Assembly (NCBI GenBank): GCA_963693285.1
Contig: OY848919.1
Location: 10,597,461 to 10,661,460 of the forward strand
Reading direction: 5' to 3'
Source of the DNA: Xestospongia muta
Lineage: Eukaryota > Porifera > Demospongiae > Haplosclerida > Petrosiidae
DNA length: 64,000 nucleotides
How positions within the stretch are numbered: the stretch's first letter is position 1; the number at the start of each line of letters is the position of its first letter. The notes under the pieces are model-generated. The model saw only the letters and a program-made list of their open reading frames with translations, was not told the DNA's origin and made no database searches. A program made the translations under genes and the position numbers. Of this stretch, positions 46,160 to 57,787 are shown in pieces.

Positions 46160-46900
46160 TTGTGCAAAAATAAGCATTCTTGCTTTTGCTTCTCAAACCT
46201 ATACAAAAATCAGAAAAATTAGAAAATTGAGTATTAACTAAAAGTGTAACCATTTTACAAACTGATTTTTAATTGTAGGTCATCATAGTAGCAAAGACAA
46301 TGGTAGAAATAGTATAAGTAAGAAACCTCTATTCTCAACATATAATACAAAGCACTTTGAAAACAATAGATAATGTCAAAAAATGATCACTAACTAGATG
46401 AACAGTAGTGGACACTAAAGGAGGCTCCTGCACATCTGAGTTGGTTGATGATAATAATTACCTAAAAATAGCATAAAGAATGAATATATTACCAAACAAT
46501 AATAAAAGGCAAAATAAAGTATTAAATCTACTATAAAGATCTTATATTTTGTTAATGGTGGGAGTAGTATGGACGAAAGTCATGTTCTATCACATAATTA
46601 TAATACAGAGTACATAACAGCTTAGCATCTTAATTGCCTGTAACTACTAGTTTACATTAATCATAGCCTTCCCAAGTTGGGAAAGTAACTATGAATAATG
46701 TTGTAGGGTCAAAGTTAACATCATCATTACAACACTAATTTATCTTATTAAGTAGTTTATAAATTAACTTATGACTTGGATAAAAAGCAATGGTAATACT
46801 GTAAGCTTGCAAATAATCATGATTCTAAAATAAGATTGTAGAAAACTAAAGGACTACTACTAGTGGGCCTCTATTTACACCACATTGATTTAACTTACAT
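46160..46900 (-). pseudogene. Decayed CD225 gene copy
   Basis: 46270-46450 on the minus strand reads VSTTVHLVSDHFLTLSIVF, followed by stops and then TISTIVFATM, an eroded form of the gene C exon at 41255-41082. An intron-1 remnant follows at 46490-46870. The other exons are not recognisable. Confidence 0.75.
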
Positions 46901-48090
46901 CCTATAATGGATTCACCGTTATAATAATAGTAAATTACTTCCTACGGAAGTTTACTGTATTTAACTGTGATCTGTTCAATAAATAATAATAATAGCCCCA
47001 CCCCTCCAATTGACGACGTACATGCGCCATTCTGTAATTTAACGTTATGTAATTTTTGAACATAACACGTGCTTTTGTTTTGTACCAGAACATGTGATCT
47101 GAGCTACATTAAAAAGAGGAGATGGGGAGATAAGCAAAGTGTGCAATGATAAGTAAAAAAAAGTCAATTAAGTTTAAATGAAGAAGAGGGACATAGCTTG
47201 TGTGTTTAAAGCTACAGGGATATCATAATGGTAGGTGAAATGGCACATATTTTAGCAGTTAAAATATATGCCATTTCACTTACTATTATAAGTTAAAATT
47301 TAACTTAGTTGACAATATGTCAGTAAACAAAGTGGGACGTTTCCATCATAAGTAAGGTTGAAATAGTTTAATAGTATTATTTTCTCAATTGTAATTTCTA
47401 TTAAATGAAATATATATTAGGTTGAATTTGGGCTTTTCAGTATTATAACTTACTACTGCTTGATTGACTATTATTATTATAATAGTTATTGATTTATTTA
47501 CATCATAACAATAGCTCAATCAGGCTCAACCCACAACTTGATTTTGCAATTTACCAGTTGTATAACTAATAAATTTTAAACTATTTGTAGTTACTTACAG
47601 TATATTGAAATTTGAGAATGTGTGCCCTTCTCCTAAAACTATTAGGGGTGGACCACTTGTCTTTGCTGAGTGTGTAATATCTATTTATATTGCAAAATTT
47701 GTTGCTAAGAAATTATAAAAATAATGATTTTGACAGAAATTGACAAACAGCAAATTATTCGGAAGTCGGGGGATGAAACTAAAAACTAACAAATATACCG
47801 AAATGTAACACCATATTTAAAACAACAAAATTGTTTTAAATAAATATAAAATAATGTATTCATAGTTATTAATTGTTCAGTAACCAAAATGAAATTAAAT
47901 AAAGTCCCAATACTTTAATACTTAATAATCATGGTCCCTACGGATAGGGATCTGTATTAAACTACGCTGATCTCAAACTGTCAGACTATTTCACTGGATT
48001 TCTTTATTAATGTTTCAATATTCTTCAATTCTACCAAATGCAACATGTATGACAAGTAACATGCAGAAGCTCAGGGTTGCTCTACAATGC
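46901..48090. other. Noncoding stretch with one strong hairpin
   Basis: AT-rich sequence without a recognisable gene. A 30-bp-arm hairpin lies at 47225-47289. Confidence 0.4.
47225..47289. repeat. Near-perfect hairpin, about 30-bp arms and 5-nt loop
   Basis: The left arm ataatggtaggtgaaatggc and the right arm gccatttcacttactattat are reverse complements with three mismatches across 30 bp. Two of these mismatches would be G:U pairs in plus-strand RNA. It may be a foldback element remnant or a small hairpin transcript; nothing shows that it is transcribed. Confidence 0.6.
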
Positions 48091-48091
48091 C

Positions 48092-48645
48092 CTGCATTTA
48101 GCTTAGTATGTAATTTAACAAATGTACTTGTATAACCAAATGTTAAAAGGAGAAAGGCCTCACCCCATTGTACCCTGAACTTTGTCTAATATGTAATTTA
48201 AGTAAAACATACTTGTGTAAACTATTGTCAAAATAAGAAAGGACTTGTTCAATAGTACCCTAAACTTACCCCAGTATGTAATTTAAATAAAAAGGATTTG
48301 AGCAAATAGTTGTCAAAAGGAGGAAAAGCTCGCCCCATAGTACCCTGAATTTACTCCAGTATGTAATTTAAGTAAAAAGTTAGCAAAAGGAGGAATGGCT
48401 CACTAGATAGTACCCTGAATTTACCCTATTATGTAATTTACAAAAAAGGACTTGTGTAAACAGTTGTCAAAAGGAGGAAAGGCTCGCCCCATAGTACCCT
48501 GAACTTACCCTAGTATGTAATTTAAGTAAAAAGTTATCAATAGAAGGAAGGGCTCACTCAATACTACCCTGAACTTACCTTTTTATGTATTTAAAATAAA
48601 AAGGACTTGTGTAAACTGTTGTCAAAAGGAGGAAGGGCACATGAA
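48092..48645. repeat. Degenerate tandem repeat upstream of the Rh gene
   Basis: About seven imperfect units of roughly 60-110 bp, each with a taccctgaac/taatttaagt core and an aaaggaggaaaggctc segment, run up to about 30-50 bp before the Rh start codon. This makes the whole proximal promoter or 5' leader repetitive. Confidence 0.8.
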
Positions 48646-48674
48646 AGCACATTATAAAATAAAGTGATCTTTTC

Positions 48675-51600
48675 ATGAAAGTATATTGTAAAATGGACCA
48701 ATCATTGCTTGAAATAGCCTCAAGTGAAGAAGCCCCAAGTAAAAAATCCTTAAGTGAAAAAGCCCTAACTTGGGTAAAAGCACACCCACTTGCTGGTTTT
48801 CTCTTGATTGTTGAGATCATTTTCTTCGTTATTTATGCGGTGCTAGTTGAATATGATAAAGGAGGCTTACCAGGTCAAGAGTATGAAGTAGCATTGTCTT
48901 TAGCAAATACCAGTGATGGTATAAATGTCCAGAGAGCTCAAGATTATTTTCTCCGATTGCAGTCAACTAGGTCAACAACAAAAGTTTATCCTTGTGAGTA
49001 ACAGGTTATAGATTATTAATCATTACTCAGTAGATAAAATAATTATTTATTGAGTGAGACAATTAAATTGACCTTGAATAATAATAATAATAGCTAGTTA
49101 ATAAATATACTTTAGTATCTAACTTGAGAACATGTATCTTAGTCTGTATTGCTGCCCTTCACTCCTTCAAAAGTGACATTACAGTCATGCCAGACAACAA
49201 TTGGGGCTGCACCACTTACCTCCCCTGCTCTCCACGTGTTTTTACTGCTATGTTACTTGTACTTATGCTTAAGTGCACTATGTCTACTTTTACCGCAAAT
49301 GATGATATGAAGATATTAAAGTATATATAATGTTGACTTTGATTTCATGTACCTAATAGCAAAACATTTGTTTGTCTTGAAATAAGACTAAGTTGTTGAA
49401 TATATTGAAATTAATATAATTCAAAATAAAAACATTCTTCATGTTTGAGTTAAATAATTAGGTGAAAAACAAACAGTTATTATTAGCTATTACTAGTTAT
49501 ATTATGTAAATAAACCAAAGTAATAGTTATTTCTTGTCTTGCAGTTTTTCAAGATGTTCACGTTATGATCTTCATTGGTTTTGGTTTTCTCTTGACGTTT
49601 CTGCGTCGTTATGGTTTCAGTAGTGTAGCATACAATATGATGTTGGCTGCTTTTGCGATCCAATGGTCCACCATCACTTTGGGTTTATTCGGATTCATTG
49701 GACAAGCTCAAGATGGTGAGACTCGATTTCGCATTGGTGTTGGACTAGAAAGGTAATCTTTGAAATGCATCTCATTTTTTTGTTTATACATTGAGTCAAT
49801 AGATTTGTCCCACCCATAAAAACATTTACATAACTTTCTCTCTCACACACACATACACACAAACATAGTTTGGTACTATCTGATTTTGCTGCTGCTGCTG
49901 TCCTCATTACATTTGGTTCTCTATTGGGACGAACAAGTCCATCCCAACTTTTTGCAATAGCATTTTGTGAAGTTATTTTCTATTCTTTAAATAAGGCTCT
50001 TAATGTCTATGTATTTAAAGCTGCTGACATTGGTGGATCAATGCTAATACATACATTTGGTGCTTACTTTGGCCTGTCATGTTCTGTATGGCTTTATCGT
50101 AGGACAGCAATTAAACATCCTTGTAATAATAGTGTCTATCATTCTGATATATTTGCAATGATTGGTAAGGAATTTCTTAGCATTACTATACATTTATTGT
50201 TTAAAAGGTACTCTATTTCTCTGGTTATTCTGGCCTAGTTTCAATGGAGCATTAGCAGCTGGTAATGGTCAATATCGTGCTATAATTAACACATATTTTT
50301 CAATGACGGGAAGTGTTATTGCTACCTTTATATTCAGTGCAGTCTTAGACGGAAAAGGAAGACTAGATATGGTATTACACTTACTCTATTTTTTTATGAT
50401 ATAACTGTACAAAATTTATATATATTGTGTGTTTGTACATAAAAGTAAATCCATAATTGTCTTGAAATGGTTTTCAGCTTTAGAGAGTTACTTATAAACT
50501 ATTATTAATAGTTTATAAGGCTTGTATTGTTTTCAGACAATGCTAGTCATTGTGGTTTTCTTATAGACACATGTACAGAATGCTACTTTAGCTGGAGGTG
50601 TAGCTATTGGATCAATTGCAGATATGATAATTGGTCCATGGGCGGGGCTGTTTATTGGTTTTATTGGTGGTATTATAGCTGTTGCTGGCTCCAAATATTT
50701 GTCAGTAAGTTTGCTCTTGCTATAATATTTATATATTATCTTTATATAGCCATTTATAGCTCGTTGGTTCTACGCTCAAGATACTTATGGTGTTCATAAC
50801 TTACATGGGACTCCTGGTGTATTGTCTGCTATAGCCTCTTCTGTTGCTGCAGGAATAGCTTCAAATGTTACTGCTCCTGGTGGAGTTGATTATGAAACCA
50901 GGTAAGATACACAAAATAAAAGTACACAAAATGTTCTTACTCTCTCTTTTACTCAATCACTGTTTTGGTAGTTTGTATCTAGTATTTCCTGCTCGTGCTC
51001 CCTCTAAAAATTTAACAGATGTAGAGATATTACTTGGTATTGAACCTGGAGAAGACAGAAGTGCTGCTCAACAAGCTGGCTTTCAGCTAGCACTTCTAGC
51101 ATCTACATTGTTTTTAGCTATTGTAGGAGGTCTTTTAACTGGTCAGTTTCATTTTGATTTTTAAAGATTTAAAAATGTGACTGTGGTACTTTTTGTAGGA
51201 GTAATTGTGGGTTGTTGTCCCATGTTCCAACATCTACATGATGACTGCCTCTTTGATGATAACCCCTATTGGAAGGTAATTATTATTGCATAGAGATGGT
51301 AATAAAACACAATTTAGCTGGATTATAAGTACAAACTGCATGTTTTAATTAAATAAGTATGTGCATACTTCAGAAAATAATTAAATGTGTGGGTTGTATA
51401 TAATACTTACGTTTCATTCCTTTAGCTTCCTGATGATGCTAAAAATTATTTACGACTACCAATTGAAGATCCAAATGTGAAAGCATACCCAGGAGTCATA
51501 GAGCTGTGCACTTTTTTAAAGAAGAAAGGGGAAGCTCACGTGAACGAAGAAGAGGAAGCTCACGTGAACGAAGAAGAGGAAGCTCACGTGAACGAAGAAG

Positions 51601-51899
51601 AGGAAGCTCATGTGAACAAAGAAGAGGAAGCTCACGTGATCGAAGAAGAGGAAGCTCACGTGAACGAAGAAGAGGAAGCTCTTGTGCACAGACAAAAAGG
51701 AGAAGAGGAAATTTTCGTAAATGAGTTAGAAGAGGAAGCTCTTGTGCACAGACATAAAGGAGAAGAGGAAGTTCACATGAATGAAGGAGAAGAGGAAGCT
51801 CTCGTGCTAGGACATGGAGGACAAAATGAACTTCATGTGTACATAGATGTCAATGAAGAAAAAGAGGAAGCTAAACATTATCAGACTACTACTGTTTAA
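48675..51899 (+). CDS. Rh-type ammonium/ammonia channel (Rh glycoprotein family)
   Basis: Nine exons: 48675 or 48693-48993, 49545-49752, 49869-50164, 50208-50371, 50567-50704, 50750-50901, 50972-51141, 51199-51275 and 51426-51899. All have GT-AG junctions and consistent phases. The product is 659 aa from ATG 48693 (MDQSLLE) or 665 from ATG 48675. Family marks, numbered from 48693, are the NTS glycosylation sequon after TM1, D223 and H231 in [46 protein letters not shown], and H385 in GVHNLHG, the second pore histidine. It should form trimers conducting NH3/NH4+ in the plasma membrane. The last exon adds a long acidic tail of eight-residue repeats (EAHVNEEE), not typical of the family. It lies on the opposite strand to the CD225 genes around it. 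Confidence 0.95.
50491..50519. repeat. Perfect 14-bp-arm palindrome in Rh intron 4
   Basis: cttataaactatta and its reverse complement are separated by one base. AT-rich, so it may be chance or a cruciform-prone site. Confidence 0.5.
51530..51690 (+). repeat. 24-bp minisatellite in the Rh coding tail
   Basis: Six or so in-frame copies of a 24-nt unit (gaagctcacgtgaacgaaga plus agag) encode EAHVNEEE; two longer, degenerate copies follow to about 51800. Each unit contains CACGTG, here a by-product of the His-Val codons. Confidence 0.92.
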
Positions 51900-52139
51900 A
51901 ACAATGGCTTTGAGTGACAAAAACAAATATATTTAGCTGTATTTTTAATCTGTAAACATCTCTATCTTATATTGTTAACCTACCTCTCTTTTTTACTTAA
52001 CATTGCATACCTTGTCCTATCTCTCAATCTTTTTTAAGTTTCTTGTTTGCTAGCTCAGAATATACATGTTGGTGGAAAACAAAATGATGTATTGTCATTG
52101 GTGTTCAAAATTGTCCATTGCATTGATCTGACAAGTGTG
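51900..52139. other. Rh gene 3' flank
   Basis: 3' UTR and flank. The sequence just after the stop resembles the flank of the Rh-tail fragment at 53065-53100. Confidence 0.4.
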
Positions 52140-52530
52140 GGCTTGCTTACGTGCTGCGTAATAACCACCTCCAAGTGGATGCAGTTGAGTTGGCAGGCAA
52201 TAATAATTACCTAACAATTGCAAGGCAGAATGAATATATTTAAAACATCTGTAAAGGGGACAAACAAGCATTAATTTTACTATAAAGATCGAGAATATAT
52301 TTTCTCAATGATGGAAGTAGGATGAATGAATGTCATACTCTATCACATAAATATAATTTAGAGGACATAAAAGCTCGGTGTCTTAATTGTCTATGATTGT
52401 CAGTTTACATTAATCATAGCCTTTTCATGTAGAGAAAGTAACTATGAATGATATTGTGAGGTCAAAGTTAATATCATCATTAGAGCACTAATTTATCTTA
52501 TTAAGTAGTTTAAAACTTGATAGAAGCTTT
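52140..52530 (-). pseudogene. Decayed CD225 gene: exon-2-like piece and intron 1
   Basis: 52150-52200 on the minus strand reads LHPLGGGYYAAR, resembling the GGYYPAPQQ exon, and is followed by the CD225 intron-1 type sequence at 52250-52530. Not functional. Confidence 0.6.
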
Positions 52531-52714
52531 CAATGTGTATTTCCAAAGACGTAGTGGCTATTCATTCAGCTCATTTAATTAATATACAAAATCAATACCA
52601 AATTAATAAAATTAGGTTATAAAATTATTTTAATTAAATATTATTATTGATAATTCAAAGAATAATTAAATGTTGTGTGAGTTTTCCAAATTGAAATGTT
52701 TTATTACTTCAGTT

Positions 52715-53080
52715 TTGTGTTGATACTAAAAAGTATTGAATTGAAGAACCAAAATTTATGAAATACCCCGTATTCAATGAGCTGTGAGCTAGTGATAATT
52801 AAATATGTGTGTTGGTTGTATGTAATAGATATATTTCATTACTTGAGCTTCCTGTTGATGCTAAAAAGTATTTAACCAGTACCAACTGAAGAATCAAAAT
52901 TTATGGGATACCCAATAGTCAATGAGATGTGAGCTAGTGCTTTATATCTTAAAGAAGAAAGGAAAAAGAAAGTTCACATGTATATAGATGAAGGAGAAGA
53001 TATAAATAAAGAAAGTTTATGTTCATGAAGATGTGAATGAAAATAAAACTATGAAGAAGTCTGTTTAAAACAAAGCCTTT
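52715..53080 (+). pseudogene. Two eroded copies of the Rh last exon
   Basis: 52848-53065 begins LPVDAKKYL after an AG and continues with an eroded KKKG..VHMYID acidic tail. A shorter copy (52715-52795) precedes it. Stops and frameshifts throughout. Confidence 0.8.
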
Positions 53081-53294
53081 GAACGACAAATTACATATAT
53101 TTAGCTGATAATGATGCTGAATAATAGTATAATCAATTAGAGGAATATATTCCTTTAATATCAACATTGATTAGAAATATACTATATAGTTATTTTTGCA
53201 TCAATGATTTTTGAATTTTTGCAATTACAAACTTACTGTTAGAAATTTCCCATTGAGAATTTGTTTGTGTAATACTGTGAATAATTAGTACATC

Positions 53295-53500
53295 AAAAAC
53301 AATAACTTACAGGTTGAGTAGATGGTGCATAAACAGAAAAAATAAACCAAAATATATAAAAGTAACAAAAATGATATACAATGTTACAAGACATTTTGAA
53401 AATGTTCTTCAAATTGTTGTGCTAATTGACTTGCGAATATGGATTGCCATGACAATTTATAGTACCTGTAATTTGTTCACGGCCGCCACGCCCCATACTT
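53295..53500 (-). pseudogene. Remnant 5' part of a CD225 gene
   Basis: On the minus strand, tatgcaccatctactcaacct followed by GTAAG (53308-53330) resembles the second CD225 exon (PSTQP). A GCCACGCCCC motif at 53485 is the one found upstream of genes E-G. No start exon remains. Confidence 0.5.
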
Positions 53501-53599
53501 GCAGAATTTTTGTAAATAGTATATCACACAACAAAACAAAACAACAATTGTTTTAACTAAGTATTGAAAAATAAAAGTTGATAGTTATTATGCACTGTT

Positions 53600-54762
53600 T
53601 CAAGCAAATGGTATAATAGTTAGGATAACAAATATAGAAACAATGGTGAGAAAAACCACAATCCAAGTCACCATAGCACCAATGTTGAAACGAAGGGCAA
53701 TGCGACCATAAGAGATAGCAGTTGTAGTATCACCTCTTTTATACGCATCATGGGACTAGGAAAAATCAAAATTCATTGATATAATAACAAGTGCAGTCAC
53801 ATGTTATATTATGCATTATAAAGTGGTGTACCATAACAGAAAAGAGGAGGGCAGGAACTGTACAAATAAGACCGTATGTTCCAAATAGTATACTCAGTAT
53901 TGTGAGTGCAATAGACATTCTCAAGTAATGGTCACCAACAGAACGATATGTTGTGGTTGTAACAGTAGGTTGCTCCTGAATTGCAGTTATGTTACCATAA
54001 TATACAGTATGTTGATTATCATCTATTGTGATTTAGTAAAGTTATTTTGTTATTATGTTTATAGGACATGCCATTGAAATTTTGTGGTGCTGGATAATAT
54101 CCACCTTCGGTAATAGGAGGTAAAAATCCCTATATAAGTATGATATTTGGTATAACAACACTAACTATATTAATATATTCACACATGTATTATTTATGCA
54201 CACACAAATGCACATGTTTATATTTCATATTTCTTACTGATGTTGTTGTTGATGGATTAGCAATACCTGAGGAAAAAAGAAAAAGGACTTCATTATTAGT
54301 AAGTACATGCAGTTTTATTATTATAATTATGTATATTCTATACTTGGTGATATTCAATTTTAATAGTGGTATGCATGGTATTTATGATTTGTGTGAATAA
54401 ACATGTACTGTGAAAACTGATTGTTGATTTAACCATTCAACACATTGTTATACAGAATGTATGATGCAAAGTGTTTTCAAAATGTTAAAACTAAGAATGA
54501 ATTATAGAATAGATTTTTAAAAAAATCAATTCATAGGACAATAGTAATGAAAACATATTATTATTTACTTTCAATTTGTTATATACAATTTGTATAACTA
54601 TGTATTTGTTAATTCAACCAATGTATTTGTCAATTCAACCAATTTTACAGTGTATTAACGGAATCTTCTATGTAAATTGTACCCAAAGCATATTAACACT
54701 TTCTTATATAAAGCTTTTATATTACATTACATATATAGCTTGAATAATTACTTACCTTCCAT
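53600..54762 (-). CDS. CD225/dispanin-like (IFITM-type) membrane protein, gene E
   Basis: Exons 54762-54756 (ATGGAAG), 54266-54238, 54129-54072, 54022-53832 and 53755-53600; 146 residues. The intron after FN uses a GC donor (AATG|GCATGT) if the conserved phase is kept; gene G has GT at that place. The exon with DNQHTVYYGN runs straight into EQPTVTTTTYRSVGDHYL, so an intron present in genes A-D is missing. The CD225 region has MSIALTILSILFGTYGLICTV, loop SHDAYKRGD in place of ARDA..RGD, then ALRFNIGAMVTWIVVFLTIV. The N-terminus is short and less proline-rich. There is no Tyr-rich tail. Function unknown. Confidence 0.8.
54421..54650. repeat. Inverted-repeat element in intron 1 of gene E
   Basis: The left end gttgatttaaccattcaaca and the right end ttgttaattcaaccaat, with matching ttatacaNa.tgtat inner segments, make a short element. 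The same element sits in intron 1 of genes F (57205-57410) and G (61765-61970), so it inserted before those duplications. Confidence 0.5.
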
Positions 54763-54871
54763 TAAAGCTTTTGTGAGAATAACAAGATGCAAGATTAGTC
54801 TCAAATTTATTATGGATCAGTAAATACCCGACAACACGTAACTTGTAAACGCAGCAATTTTGTCAAGGATA

Positions 54872-54881
54872 GCCACGCCCC
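54872..54881 (-). promoter_or_regulatory. GC-rich motif upstream of CD225 gene E
   Basis: GCCACGCCCC, 110 bp upstream of the ATG, in otherwise AT-rich DNA. The same motif sits 109-110 bp upstream of genes F and G; recent duplication alone could explain that. Confidence 0.35.
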
Positions 54882-55149
54882 ATACTTACATCAGACCCGT
54901 ATGAATGTAGTATTTAGTATGCTGAGTCATCAAATATCCAAAATAGTTCACTTTTATTAATGATAAGTTATACCACAACAACTATAGCAATTTATCTTTC
55001 TACATTGTTTTAAGTATAGTCTTTGGTAGAAAGCATGCATCTAAATAAATACACAATTGTTTAAAATCAAATTTACGATTTGTTGAGACTCCATCAACAC
55101 ATCATGTGTGTATCACACTAAAACAATGTAACAATAATTTTTTGATTAA

Positions 55150-55485
55150 TATTAATAATAACTTATTGGATTAGCATTAATTGTTCGCAGGCGAGTTTGT
55201 AAATATCTCAATAGACTCGCAGGAAATCAACTATTATTAATAATCAAAAAAGGGAATACACAAATCAGATAAGATCCTACTTAAATACACAACTGAAAAG
55301 AGCAGAACCTCAAGTCATAAATACAAAGGCCCAAAACATCATAACAAAAACACAATAAACAAAGATATGGCTAAGGAAAGGACAAGAAGGAAGAGCTAGG
55401 ATGAGGTACATTAATTAAACCTATCAACACATATACAGTAATCAACACATGACACACAACTGCCTAATTACACTCGTATACCAAC
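55150..55485. other. Insertion unique to the E unit
   Basis: About 320 bp beginning ggattagcattaattgttcg and ending ctcgtatacc is absent from the matching places in units F (58060-58085) and G (62620-62645). It has no open frame and no clear inverted ends. Confidence 0.55.
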
Positions 55486-56363
55486 ATTAATAATGAACAC
55501 CAAATTGCTCATTATCAAGTATATTATTAGTAAGACAAGTTTGTAACCTTCATTTTGTTCTTTAAGTTGTCACAGTAACAAGAGAGCTTAATAAAGTCAA
55601 CAAGACATTTTGTAGAGTGTTCTGTGTAGATTTATAATACTGAAGTAAACATGATCCATTAAAACGTTTAAAGCAATGGGTTTGAGTAACAATAATAAAT
55701 CTATTTAACTGTACCTTTAGTTTATAAACACAAGCATAGTCTCTTTATTGTATGTAATCTTCCCTATCATTCTTATTTACTCAGCATATATACAGTTATA
55801 ATAAAACAGCTTTTTATATTATCATTCAACTCAGTACAAGGTTTAAAAGCTATTGGCACATATGAAACAACAATATCAACAACAAACATTGATATATAAT
55901 GTAAATTTTAAAAAAAGATCATGAGAGTGACCAGATACATATTACCTCTTCCAGCACCAGTCGTCAACATGATATCTTTCAGTATCTGATTAATCTAAAG
56001 TGTTCTATAAAGTTTTGTAATACTGAGCTAAAGAGGATCAGTTAAAATAATATGTATGAACATCATTTTGATATCTCTATATAATAATTTACAGTGTAGC
56101 AATAATTTTTGAAAATATTCTTCAAATTGATGTACTAATTGACTTGCGAATATAGCTTACCATGACAAAGTTGTACCTGCAACACCTCATGCTTACACCA
56201 GTAATTATTACCCTGTATAAATTTAGAATCTATTCCTGTTGATGTAATAAGTATAGATGTTGCAAAATTATTTTAGTAAATAGTATATCATGCATCAAGC
56301 CAAAAGAACGACCGTTTTAGCAAATTATTGAAAAATAAAAGTTGATAATTATTATGCATTGTT
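55486..56363. other. Flank between units E and F
   Basis: Duplicated noncoding sequence, with counterparts at 58086-58700 and partly at 62646-62760. No gene is seen. Confidence 0.6.
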
Positions 56364-57668
56364 TCAGTTCTTTTCTTCGTTATTATAAACAGATGTTGTA
56401 ATAAATAGGGTAACATATATAGAAACAATGGTGAGAAAAACCACAATCCAAGTCACCATAGCACCGATGTTGAAACGAAGGGCAATGCGACCATAGGAGA
56501 TAGCAGTTTTAGCATCACCTCTTTTATAGGCATCATGGGACTATGAAAAAACAAAATTCATTGATATAATAACAAGTGCAGTCACATGTTATATTATGCA
56601 TTATAAAGTGGTGTACCATAACAGAAAAGATGAGTGCAGGAACTGTACAAATAAGACCGTATGTCCCAAATAGTATACTCAGTATTGTGAGTGCAATAGA
56701 CATTCTCAAGTAATGGTCACCAACAGAACGATATCTTGTGGTTGTAACAGTAGGTTGCTCCTGAATTGCAGTTATGTTTCCATAATATACAGTATATTGA
56801 TTGTCATCTATTGTGATTTAGTAAAGTTATTTTGTTATTACGTTTATAAGACATGCCATTGAAATTTTGTGGTGCTGGATAATATCCACCTTCGGTAATA
56901 GGAGGTAAAAATCCCTATATAAGTATGATATTTGGTATAACAACACTAACTATATTAATATATTCACACATGTATTATTTATGCACACACAAATGCACAT
57001 GTTTATATTTCATATTTCTTACTGATGTTGTTGTTGATGGATTAGCAATACCTGAGGAAAAAAGAAAAAGGACTTCATTATTAGTAAGTAGATGCAGTTT
57101 TATTATTATAATTATGTATATTCTATACTTGGTGATATTTAATTTTAATAGTGGTATGCATGGTATTTATGATTTGTATGAATAAACATGTACTGTGAAA
57201 ACTGATTGTTGATTTAACAATTCAACATATTGTTATACAGAATGTATGATGCGAATTGTTTTCAAAATGTTAGAACTAATAATGAATTATAGAATAGATT
57301 TTTTAAAAATCAATTCATAGGACAATAGTAATGAAAACATATTATTATTTACTTTCAGTTTGTTACATACAATTTGTATAACCATGTATTTGTTAATTCA
57401 ACCAATCACTTTACAGTGTAATAACGGAATCTTCTATGTAAATTGTACCCAAAGCATGTTAACACTTTCTTATATAAAGCTTTTATATTACATATTTGCA
57501 TTTATAGTGTAGGTAGTCCTACAAGCCAGACACAACCCCTATGGTGAACGAATGACAGTCACATAGGTGGGTCTGGCTCGAGATACTATATTAATAGTAT
57601 GGGTTGATTAAAGCATATTTAACTATTGGACATTATATATATAGCTTGAATAATTACTTACCTTCCAT
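56364..57668 (-). CDS. CD225/dispanin-like (IFITM-type) membrane protein, gene F
   Basis: Exons 57668-57662 (ATGGAAG), 57051-57023, 56914-56857, 56807-56617 and 56540-56364; 153 residues. Nearly the same as gene E, including the GC donor (AATG|GCATGT) after exon 3, but with a different C-terminus (FITTSVYNNEEKN). CD225 region: GDHYLRMSIALTILSILFGTYG, loop SHDAYKRGDA, then ALRFNIGAMVTWIVVFLTIVSIYV. A palindromic 140-bp insertion shared with gene G lies in intron 1. Function unknown. Confidence 0.8.
57500..57645. mobile_element. About 140-bp hairpin element in intron 1 of gene F
   Basis: Present in F and at 62060-62205 in G, absent from E (which reads straight through at 54730-54740). It contains the foldback agccagac..ccctatg against cataggtgggtctggct. 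It probably inserted in a common ancestor of F and G, or was lost cleanly in E. Confidence 0.65.
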
Positions 57669-57777
57669 TAAAGCTGTTGTGAGAATAACAGGATACAAGA
57701 TTAGTCTCAAATTTATTATGGATCAGTAAATACCCGACAACACGTAACTTGTAAACGCAGCAATTTTGTCAAGGATA

Positions 57778-57787
57778 GCCACGCCCC
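57778..57787 (-). promoter_or_regulatory. GC-rich motif upstream of CD225 gene F
   Basis: GCCACGCCCC, 110 bp upstream of the ATG. Confidence 0.35.

Noticed and set aside
51506..51724. Arg/Ser-rich open frame (SRERRRG repeats)
   Set aside because: It is the +1 frame of the Rh 24-bp repeat; the spliced Rh frame fits the splice phase and ends in a sensible tail.
54140..57185. Two 86-codon plus-strand frames (54140 and 56925)
   Set aside because: They are antisense to CD225 exons and intron 1 and are conserved only because the units are recent duplicates.
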